A stretch of 64,000 nt of DNA from Cohnella rhizosphaerae (GTDB lineage: Bacteria; Bacillota; Bacilli; Paenibacillales; Paenibacillaceae), in the NCBI RefSeq assembly GCF_029525575.1, contig NZ_JAPDIA010000008.1, positions 248,001 through 312,000 of the forward strand, written 5' to 3'. Each line of letters starts with the position of its first letter. Within the stretch, counting starts at the first letter, position 1. Below, one piece after another: positions 37,281 to 44,730 of this stretch. The notes below the pieces were generated by a model. The model was not told the origin of the DNA. It did no database searches and saw only the letters and a program-made list of their open reading frames with translations. Position numbers and translations under genes: made by a program.

Positions 37281-38247
37281 GTGGCGAGCGTCCATATTAT
37301 CGGCGGCGGAGCGATCGGCTTGCTGCTCGCGGGCAGGCTGGCGGCGTCGGGCAATCGCGTATGCGTAAGAACGAGAACCCGCGCGCAAGCGGATGCGCTG
37401 GCGAAGAACGGCGTATTGCTTCAGTCGGCGCTGGGGGATACGGAGATGCGGGTCGGCTTGGAAGCCGCGCCGCTCGGCGACCGGTCGACTGCGCCGCCAG
37501 TCTGCGGTCTGCTCGCCGTCAAGCAGACGGCGCTGACGCCGGCTTTTCTGGATCAGCTTGACGCGGCTGTGCCCCCGGGGGCATCGCTGACCGCCTTTTG
37601 CAATGGCATCGGCCATACCGATCTGTTGGCGGCGCGTTTGCCCGGCAGGCGCATTTATGCGGCCGTGACGACGGAGGCGTCGCTTCGAATCGATGCGACG
37701 ACCGTGCGGCATACCGGACGGGGCGACATTCGGCTCGGCCGCGCGCCGTTGTTCGAGGGGGGTCGATAAAGCTGTGGCGCCCGGGGAGGCGCCCGAAGCG
37801 GAGCGACTGGCGTCGATGTTGAAGCAGGCAGGATTTTCCGCGTCGCTGTCGAATGATATGGCGGAGAGAATGCTGCGGAAACTGCTGAGCAACGCGGTGA
37901 TTAATCCGCTGACGGCGCTGCTTCGCGTGCCGAACGGCGCATTGGTCCGGACGCCGGAGCGCAGGGCGCTGATGCGGACGCTGTTCGACGAGACGCTGTC
38001 GGTGCTCGAAGCCGGCGGACTGCCGGGAGACGATCGCTTGTGGATTGATCTGCTCGACCTGTGCGAGCGGACGGCCGCCAACCGCTCGTCGATGCTGCAG
38101 GACGTGCTGGCCGGCCGGCCCACGGAGATCGAAGCGATCAACGGCGCCGTCGCGCGAATGGCCGCGCGTCTCGGGGCGGCCGCTCCTTATAACGAATCGC
38201 TTGCCTCGCTGGTTGCGGCGCTCGGCGGCGACGACAGAGAAGGGTGA
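37281..38247 (+). CDS. panE: 2-dehydropantoate 2-reductase PanE
   Basis: This NADPH-dependent reductase makes pantoate for coenzyme A. The N-terminal dinucleotide motif is VHIIGGGAIGLLLAGRL. CNGIGHTDLLAARL, the catalytic-lysine segment MLRKLLSNAVINPLTALLRV and the substrate segment NRSSMLQDVLAGRPTEIEAI are characteristic. GTG 37281 is chosen because AAGGAGG precedes it; ATG 37260 is in frame but has no such site. A G6 run at 37757-37762 breaks the frame; with five G the product is 321 residues, a normal length. The stop overlaps the region before the next gene. Confidence 0.9.
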
Positions 38248-38258
38248 GTGAGCGCGCA

Positions 38259-38654
38259 ATGTGGAATGCGATCATATCCGCTTACGCCGTATTGGCCATC
38301 GGCTCATTCGTTCCGTTCGCTGCCGTATACGGCATCTCGTCGATGCAGACGGGCGACAAAAAACGGGCGATGGGCCTTGCGATGGACATGACGACGGTTT
38401 TTCTGATCGGCGTCGTGAGTTATTTGCTCAATCGGGTATTCGGCATTCATATGGGCTTCTACCTCATTTTGCTTTTTATGCTGCTTGGCGCCGGCCTGAT
38501 CGGCAATGCGCAGTACCGGCTTCGCGGCAAGGTGGACGGTACCAAGCTTTTCCGCGCGATCTGGCGGTTGTCGTTTTTCGGGTTGGCGGCGCTATACGTG
38601 CTGCTGATGCTCGTCGAGATCGTGCGGTTCCTCGCCGGCGGGGAGTGGGAGTAA
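38259..38654 (+). CDS. DUF3397 membrane protein
   Basis: The protein of about 131 residues has four hydrophobic segments (AYAVLAIGSFVPFAAVYGI, MTTVFLIGVVSYLLNRVF, FYLILLFMLLGAGLIG, LSFFGLAALYVLLMLVEIV). It matches DUF3397, a Bacillales-specific family of unknown function often found next to panE. The start is uncertain: ATG 38259 follows AGGGTG, while a GTG at 38244 overlaps the panE stop. It is probably translated from the panE mRNA. Confidence 0.8.
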   Translation: MWNAIISAYAVLAIGSFVPFAAVYGISSMQTGDKKRAMGLAMDMTTVFLIGVVSYLLNRVFGIHMGFYLILLFMLLGAGLIGNAQYRLRGKVDGTKLFRAIWRLSFFGLAALYVLLMLVEIVRFLAGGEWE

Positions 38655-38742
38655 GGGCGCGTATAGAAAAGACCCGCCGTCGCCGAAGCGAGGAGCGAGT
38701 CGTTGACGTGCGGGCGGAACGATCGCAGATCCGACATGCCCG

Positions 38743-39514
38743 TTACGTATTTCGCGTCTTAAGGCCCGCGACGCCGCGCAGCTTGAACAGCGCGGCTGCG
38801 ATCGCGATGCCGGCTGCCGTCCAGGCGGCGACGGCGACCAATTGCGAGGCGGATTGCTGCTTCACGCCGATCGCGATGAGCGCCCAGGCGATCGTCAGCG
38901 GGTACCAAGGATCTTTGTCCCTGAGAGCGGCCAGCGCCGCGAGCAGCGCGGCGACGACGAACAGCGCCACGGCCCAGGTCCGGTCGGGCACGCCCCAGCC
39001 GTCCCAGCCGCCCGCCCGCAGCGCGACCGAGATATTGACGATCGTCGCGACCGTCACCCAGCCGAGATAGACGGAGAAGGGGGAGCGCGATCAGGAAAAA
39101 ACCGGCGCGGTCGTGCGCGACGCGCGCGGCGGGTCTCGACGAGAGATAGGCGCCGACCAGCGTAAGCAGCAGGCCGACGATGACGAACGCGGACGCCGTA
39201 TAGCGCTCCGAGTGCCAGACGAACAGCCAGCCGACGTTGAACAGGCAGCTCGCGAAAAACCAGGGCGCCGTCGCCCCCATCGTCTTGTCTCCGCGGCGGC
39301 TCGGCAAAAAGGCGGCGACGACATAGCCGAGCGTCAGCAAATAAATGACGCTCCAGATCGAAAAGGCATAGCCGGCGGGCGTGACGAGCGTCGGTACCTG
39401 GTCGGAGATTTCGCCCGACGATTTGCCGAGCAGGCCGCCCGTGGCGGCGGCCGCGTTGACCGCGACGACGCCGAGCCAGCCGGCCGCGTTCAGAATGCGC
39501 CAATGCAAAGGCAT
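38743..39514 (-). CDS. TspO/MBR-like tryptophan-rich membrane protein
   Basis: The protein of about 256 residues is predicted to span the membrane seven or eight times, rich in Trp and Ala (TPAGYAFSIWSVIYLLTLGY, WFFASCLFNVGWLFVWHSE). It fits the broad tryptophan-rich sensory protein superfamily, although it is longer than the classical five-helix TspO. Function is not assignable. ATG 39514 follows AAGGAGGAAG. A G5 run at 39079-39083 (C5 in the coding strand) breaks the frame; four restores FFLIALPFSVYLGWVTVATI. It is divergent from bshC. Confidence 0.8.
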
Positions 39515-39534
39515 ATTTCTTCCTCCTTCTTTCT

Positions 39535-39564
39535 TTGACGATATCCGGCCGCTTCATGTACAAT
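39535..39564 (+). promoter_or_regulatory. Sigma-A promoter of bshC-ahcY
   Basis: TTGACG (39535-39540), 18-bp spacer, TACAAT (39559-39564). The bshC start is 37 bp downstream. The -35 lies just upstream of the divergent TspO-like start. Confidence 0.65.
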
Positions 39565-39600
39565 CGAGAATGACACCATTCGGACGGGAGGATGTCCGGG

Positions 39601-41286
39601 ATGAATACGACTCCCTTTAATGACGGGACGGCGCAGTCTCTCTCCGAAGCATACAGGCGCGGCGACGACCAGGTCGCCGCGCTGTTCGGAAGCGCCCACT
39701 GCAAAGATATAGAAGCTTGGAGCCGGCGCGCCGCGCGGCTCGATCAAGGCGCGGGAGGCCGCGCCGACAGAAGGCGGCTCGGCGAGGCGCTGCTGGATTA
39801 CCAGCGCCGGCTGAGCCCGAGTCAGAGCCCGCTCGTCCTGCAGCACATTCAGGCGCTGGCGGGCGAAGGCGCGCTCGCCGTCGTCGGCGGCCAGCAGGCT
39901 GGGCTGTTCGGAGGCGCGCTCCTGATCGCCTACAAAGCGCTGACCGTCGTTCAGGCGGCTAAGCACGCTTCGCGCAGCCTGGGCAGGACGGTCGTGCCGG
40001 TATTCTGGATCGCCGGCGAGGATCACGACTTCGAAGAAGCCAACCATTTGTACGTTTCGCCGGGCGAAGGCGAACCGCGCAAGGTCAAGCTGGGCCGGCC
40101 GGAAGGGCCCCGCCATGCCGTGAGCAGAACGCCGCTGTCCGCGGTCGATTGGGAGATCGCGCTCACCGAACTTGCGCTGACGCTCCCTGATACCGAATTT
40201 AAACCGAATCTGCTTCGGCAAATCAGATTATATGCGAGCGATGCGCCGACCTTGACGCTAGCGTTCGCGAGATTGCTGTCCGATTGGTTCGCGGACGACG
40301 GCCTCGTCCTGTTGGACGCGGACGATCCGGCGATCCGCCGGCTCGAAGGCGGCATGTTCGGCGAGCTCGTGACGGGCAGCGAGCGCCTGAGCGCCGCGCT
40401 CGCCGCGGGCGAAGAGGCCGTCAAGCGGCTGGGCTACCCCATTCAGGCGGAGTCCGCGCCGGACGGCGCCAACCTGTTCGTGCACGCGGAGCAGGGACGC
40501 ACGCTGCTCTTCAGGCAGGGCGACCGTTTCGAGGACCGCAAGGGCGGACTCTCCTACGACAGAAGCGAGCTGCTGCGGATGGCCGCCGAACGCCCGGATC
40601 AGCTCAGCAACAACGCGCTCTCGCGGCCGCTCATGCAAGATTACCTGCTTCCCGTGCTCGCCACCGTGCTCGGCCCTTCCGAGATCGCCTACTGGGCGTC
40701 GCTCGGACCGTCCTTCGCGGCGTTCGGGCTGGAGATGCCGGTCATCGTGCCGCGGCAGTCGTTCACTTATCTCGAACCGCAGGTGGAGAAGCTGCTGGGC
40801 AGGTACGGCGTCAGCGCGGAGCAGATCGCCGCGGACGGCGAGCGGCTCAAGCGGGATTGGCTCGCCGCGCAGGACACTTGGGACATCGGCGGCCGGTTCG
40901 CCGAGGTCAAGGCCCGATTCGGCGAGCTGTACGCGCCGGTGCTGGAGACCGTATCCCAGGTGGACAAAGGTCTCGTCAAGCTGGGCGAGAGCAACCTGGC
41001 GCTCATTCTCGAGCAGATCGCCTATCTCGAGCAGCGCACGAACGGCGCGCTGGCGGGGCGTCACGAGTCCTCGCTGCGCCAATGGGACCGGATGCTGCAT
41101 TCGCTCCGTCCGCTCGGGCAGCCGCAGGAACGCGTCTACGGCATCGTTCATTTTATTAACCGCTACGGCATGGGCTGGCTATCCGCCCTCCGCTGCATTC
41201 CGTTCGACGTCACGGGCGGCCATCGTTTGATGGTCCAACAGCAGGCCGAGCCCGGCGGCCGACACCAGGAGGTTTGTTGTTCATGA
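39601..41286 (+). CDS. bshC: Bacillithiol biosynthesis cysteine-adding enzyme BshC
   Basis: The 561-residue enzyme adds cysteine to GlcN-malate, the last step of bacillithiol synthesis. Family motifs include VVGGQQAGLFGGALLIAYKA, VPVFWIAGEDHDFEEANHLY, ALSRPLMQDYLLPVLATVLG and EMPVIVPRQSFTYLE. A C-terminal coiled-coil segment begins near residue 430. ATG 39601 is used because GGGAGG lies 10 nt upstream; ATG 39592 is too close to it. The stop overlaps the next start (ATGA, 41283-41286). Confidence 0.94.
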   Translation: MNTTPFNDGTAQSLSEAYRRGDDQVAALFGSAHCKDIEAWSRRAARLDQGAGGRADRRRLGEALLDYQRRLSPSQSPLVLQHIQALAGEGALAVVGGQQAGLFGGALLIAYKALTVVQAAKHASRSLGRTVVPVFWIAGEDHDFEEANHLYVSPGEGEPRKVKLGRPEGPRHAVSRTPLSAVDWEIALTELALTLPDTEFKPNLLRQIRLYASDAPTLTLAFARLLSDWFADDGLVLLDADDPAIRRLEGGMFGELVTGSERLSAALAAGEEAVKRLGYPIQAESAPDGANLFVHAEQGRTLLFRQGDRFEDRKGGLSYDRSELLRMAAERPDQLSNNALSRPLMQDYLLPVLATVLGPSEIAYWASLGPSFAAFGLEMPVIVPRQSFTYLEPQVEKLLGRYGVSAEQIAADGERLKRDWLAAQDTWDIGGRFAEVKARFGELYAPVLETVSQVDKGLVKLGESNLALILEQIAYLEQRTNGALAGRHESSLRQWDRMLHSLRPLGQPQERVYGIVHFINRYGMGWLSALRCIPFDVTGGHRLMVQQQAEPGGRHQEVCCS

Positions 41287-42548
41287 AAACGACGCTGTCC
41301 AGCATCATAAGCGATCCGTCGCTGGCCCCCGAGGGCAAACTGAAAATCGATTGGGTCCAGGCGCATATGCCGGTGCTGAACCGGATTCGCGAGCAGTTCG
41401 CCAAGGATCTACCGTTCAAAGGGCTGAAGGTCGCCATCTCGCTCCATCTGGAGGCGAAGACGGCTTATCTGGCGAAGGTCGTCCAGGCGGGCGGCGCCGA
41501 AGTCGCGATTACCGGCAGCAACCCGCTGTCCACGCAAGACGACGTCTGCGCCGCGCTGGTCGAGGACGGCATCGCCGTGTTCGCCAAGTACAACCCGTCT
41601 CCCGAGGAATATCACAGTCTGCTCGAGCGGACGCTCGAGACGAAGCCGGATCTCATCATCGACGACGGCGGCGACCTGGTCACGATGCTTCACACGACGC
41701 GCCGCGACCTGCTTCCGGGCATCCGGGGCGGCGCGGAAGAGACGACGACCGGCATCCTGCGCCTCAAGGCGATGGAGAAGGACGGCTCGCTGCAGTTCCC
41801 GATGGTCGCCGTCAACGACGCGTTTTGCAAATATTTGTTCGACAACCGCTACGGCACGGGCCAATCGGTGTGGGACGGCATCAATCGCACGACCAACCTG
41901 GTCGTCGCGGGCAAGACGGTCGTCGTGAACGGCTACGGCTGGTGCGGCAAAGGCGTGGCGCTCCGCGCGAAGGGGCTGGGCGCGAACGTCGTCGTCACCG
42001 AAGTCGATGCCATCAAGGCGGTCGAAGCTTACATGGACGGCTTCACGGTGCTCTCGATGGAGGAGGCGGCCAAAGTCGGCGAGTTTTTCGTCACCGTCAC
42101 GGGCAACAGGGACGTCATCACCGGCGCGCATATCGCGCAGATGAAGGACGGCGCGATCCTGTCCAACGCGGGCCACTTCGACGTCGAGGTCAACCTCGTC
42201 GAGCTCGAGGCGATGTCGGTGTCGAAGCGCACCGTTCGCCGCAACATCGAGGAGTATCGCCTGCAGGACGGTCGCAAGATCTACGTGCTCGCCGAAGGGC
42301 GCCTCGTGAACCTGGCGGCCGGCGACGGCCACCCTGCGGAGATCATGGACATGACGTTCGCGCTGCAGGCGCTCTCCCTGCGCTACGTCAACGACAATTA
42401 CGAGTCGATCGGCAAGCAGGTCGTCAAGGTGCCGTACGCGCTGGACGAACAGGTGGCGAGAGCGAAGCTGGAATCCCTCGGCATCTCGATCGACACCCTG
42501 AGCGAAGAGCAAAAATCGTACCTGGACAGCTGGGCCGGACACGAATAA
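41283..42548 (+). CDS. ahcY: Adenosylhomocysteinase
   Basis: The 421-residue NAD-dependent enzyme hydrolyses S-adenosylhomocysteine to adenosine and homocysteine, clearing the inhibitor of methyltransferases. The substrate segments TGSNPLSTQDDVCAALVEDG and NDAFCKYLFDNRYGTGQS and the NAD site VVNGYGWCGKGVALRAKGLG are clear, with ILSNAGHFDVEVN near the C-terminal half. ATG 41283 follows AGGAGG and is coupled to bshC. Bacillus subtilis instead uses the MtnN/LuxS route. Confidence 0.94.
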   Translation: MKTTLSSIISDPSLAPEGKLKIDWVQAHMPVLNRIREQFAKDLPFKGLKVAISLHLEAKTAYLAKVVQAGGAEVAITGSNPLSTQDDVCAALVEDGIAVFAKYNPSPEEYHSLLERTLETKPDLIIDDGGDLVTMLHTTRRDLLPGIRGGAEETTTGILRLKAMEKDGSLQFPMVAVNDAFCKYLFDNRYGTGQSVWDGINRTTNLVVAGKTVVVNGYGWCGKGVALRAKGLGANVVVTEVDAIKAVEAYMDGFTVLSMEEAAKVGEFFVTVTGNRDVITGAHIAQMKDGAILSNAGHFDVEVNLVELEAMSVSKRTVRRNIEEYRLQDGRKIYVLAEGRLVNLAAGDGHPAEIMDMTFALQALSLRYVNDNYESIGKQVVKVPYALDEQVARAKLESLGISIDTLSEEQKSYLDSWAGHE

Positions 42549-42582
42549 TGACGATTTTTTTAATAACCTAAAATATTTTGAG

Positions 42583-42618
42583 GAAATCCTGCTATCGAAG
42601 CAGGATTTCTTTTTTTTT
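42583..42618 (+). terminator. Terminator of bshC-ahcY
   Basis: GAAATCCTGC and GCAGGATTTC form a perfect 10-bp stem with a 7-nt loop, followed by nine T. Confidence 0.95.
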
Positions 42619-42635
42619 GCGCGAATAGTCATCAT

Positions 42636-42661
42636 AAGTGGTTTAAAGTGGGGCCGAGTGG
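42636..42661 (+). promoter_or_regulatory. MraZ operator (three 10-bp-spaced repeats)
   Basis: AAGTGG (42636-42641), AAGTGG (42646-42651) and GAGTGG (42656-42661) are spaced at exactly 10 bp, one helical turn, 28 bp upstream of the mraZ start. MraZ proteins are known to bind tandem GTGG-containing repeats in front of their own operon. The mraZ promoter should lie in or near this site, but I cannot place -35/-10 boxes with certainty. Confidence 0.65.
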
Positions 42662-42689
42662 TGGAATATGGAGGGGGTGCGCAGCGGTC

Positions 42690-43127
42690 ATGTTTTTAGG
42701 GGAATATCAGCATTCGATCGACGACAAAGGCCGAATCATTATTCCCGCTAAATTTCGCGACGCGCTGGGCGCCGACTTTATCGTCACCCGCGGGCTCGAC
42801 AATTGCTTGTTCGTCTATCCCCGCGAAGAGTGGGCGCAACTGGAGCAGCGGCTTCGCGCGCTGCCGTCGATGGCGGCCAACGCGAGAGCTTTTTCCCGGC
42901 TGCTGTTCTCCGGCGCTTCCGAGGGCGAATGGGACAAGCAGGGAAGGGTCAACCTGCCCAGCCACCTGCGAGACTATGCCAAGCTGGACAAGGAATGCAC
43001 GATTATCGGCGTATCCACGAGAGTGGAGATTTGGGACAAGGCGACTTGGGAAGCCTACAGTCATGCCTCCGAGGAATCGTTCAACGAGATCGCGGAGAAG
43101 CTGGTCGATTTCGATTTTCATTTCTAA
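42690..43127 (+). CDS. mraZ: Transcriptional regulator MraZ
   Basis: The 145-residue protein has two SpoVT/AbrB-like swapped-hairpin motifs, each with the DxxGR signature (SIDDKGRIIIPAKFRDAL and EWDKQGRVNLPSHLRDYA). MraZ forms a ring and autoregulates the division and cell wall (dcw) cluster. ATG 42690 gives the standard MraZ length; an upstream in-frame start at 42648 would run through the operator repeats. It opens the 20-kb division and wall cluster. Confidence 0.96.
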   Translation: MFLGEYQHSIDDKGRIIIPAKFRDALGADFIVTRGLDNCLFVYPREEWAQLEQRLRALPSMAANARAFSRLLFSGASEGEWDKQGRVNLPSHLRDYAKLDKECTIIGVSTRVEIWDKATWEAYSHASEESFNEIAEKLVDFDFHF

Positions 43128-43233
43128 GCGCATGGACGACCGTCGCGTAGCCTTGAAGTTCGTTTACACATCACCACTACATAGACAGAAGCAACCGCAA
43201 GCATGACCGCGAGGGTTGCCGGGAGGCCATACT

Positions 43234-44209
43234 TTGTTCCACCACATCACCGTGCTTAAAGAAGAAGCGGTAGAAGGTCTGAATATCCGCAAAGACGGCA
43301 TCTACGTCGATTGCACCTTGGGAGGAGCCGGACACAGCGAGTTGATCGCTTCGCGTCTCGCCCCCGGGGGCAGGCTCATCGGTCTGGATCAGGACGACAC
43401 CGCGCTCGCCCATGCGCGGGAGCGACTGGCGCCGTACGGCGACATCGTGACGCTGGTGAAAAGCAACTTCCGGCATCTCGCGGACGCGCTGCGGCAAGCG
43501 GGCGTACCGGAAAAAGACGGCGTGCCCCAGGTAGACGGCATCCTGTTCGATCTGGGCGTATCGAGCCCGCAGCTGGACGAAGCCGACAGAGGCTTCAGCT
43601 ACAATCATGACGCGGAGCTCGACATGCGCATGGACCGCGGGCAGCCGCTCACCGCGCGAGAGATCGTGAACGAGTGGGACGAGCGGGAGCTGTCGCGAAT
43701 CCTGCGCGACTATGGCGAGGAAAAGTTCGCGCGCAAAATCGCCCGCCATTTGGTAGAGACAAGGGCCAAGACGCCCATCGAGACGACCGCGCAGCTCGCC
43801 GAGCTGGTTAAAACCGCGATCCCTGCCGCCGCCAGGCGCACGGGGGGGCCATCCGGCGAAGCGCGCCTTTCAGGCGATTCGAATCGCGGTCAACGACGAG
43901 CTGGAGGCGTTTCGCGACGCGCTCGAGCAGGCGATCGACTGCGCCGCCCCGGGCGGACGCATCGCCGTCATTACGTTTCACTCGCTGGAGGACCGGATTT
44001 GCAAAGAGACATTCGTCAAGGAAGTGCCGGCCAACATCAGTCCGCCGGGGTTTCCGGTGACCGTCTGGGGCGAAGGCAGGCTGAAGCTGACGCCGCGCAA
44101 GGCGATCGTGCCTTCGGATGCCGAGCTCGAGCTGAACAACCGGGCGCGCTCGGCCAAGCTTAGAGTCGCAGAGAAGCTGGATCCGGAAGCGCCGGACGAG
44201 CGAAGCTAA
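43234..44209 (+). CDS. rsmH: 16S rRNA (cytosine(1402)-N(4))-methyltransferase RsmH
   Basis: RsmH methylates C1402 in the ribosomal P site. The SAM motif is [15 protein letters not shown], followed by [14 protein letters not shown] and [20 protein letters not shown]. The start is a TTG at 43234 with GGGAGG 8 nt upstream, giving the family N-terminus [13 protein letters not shown]. The G7 run at 43842-43848 breaks the frame; six G restores [20 protein letters not shown] and ends at TAA 44209. The corrected length is 324 residues. Confidence 0.93.
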
Positions 44210-44295
44210 CATCCGCGCTTTGTTGCGGAAGACGGTTTGCCGCTATTTCAAATAAAAAAAGCTTGAGACATCCAAGCGCGGGGGGAGCAAGGTAC

Positions 44296-44682
44296 ATGCG
44301 ATATTATGGCAATCTGGCGGTTCGCGAGGAGCGTCAGCCGGAGCCCAAAAAACAGCAGCGCGCCGCGGCGCCGCAGACGGCGTCCCAAGTTCGCCGCAAA
44401 AGCATTCCCGTCGGAGAAAAGCTGTTGTATTTGCTGACCGTGTTCGTCTTCGTCGCCGTCGCGGGGCTTATTCTGTACCGCAACGCAGGATTGTACGAGA
44501 TGAACCGGGACATTCAAAAAATTACGAACGAGTACGAGACGAGCGTCGATCAATCGAAGGAATTGCAGCGCGAAGTGGACAAGCTGAGAGATCCTGCGAG
44601 AATCAACGATCTCGCCACCAAGCTTGGTTTTGTCCAGCCCAACGGCCAAAAGCCGATCACGCTGTCCGCCAAAGGAGACTAG
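44296..44682 (+). CDS. ftsL: Cell division protein FtsL
   Basis: The 128-residue bitopic protein has a basic cytosolic tail (RRKSIPVGEK), one transmembrane helix (LLYLLTVFVFVAVAGLILY) and an extracellular leucine-zipper-like coiled coil (MNRDIQKITNEYETSVDQSK, then LQREVDKLRDPARINDLATK). FtsL complexes with DivIC and DivIB in the divisome. ATG 44296 is chosen over an upstream in-frame start because it follows a purine-rich GGGGGGAG site. Position between rsmH and pbpB is standard. Confidence 0.9.
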   Translation: MRYYGNLAVREERQPEPKKQQRAAAPQTASQVRRKSIPVGEKLLYLLTVFVFVAVAGLILYRNAGLYEMNRDIQKITNEYETSVDQSKELQREVDKLRDPARINDLATKLGFVQPNGQKPITLSAKGD

Positions 44683-44730
44683 AATCATGCATGCGGGCGA
44701 TCGCCCGAGAGTGAACGGAAGGTGAGGGAC

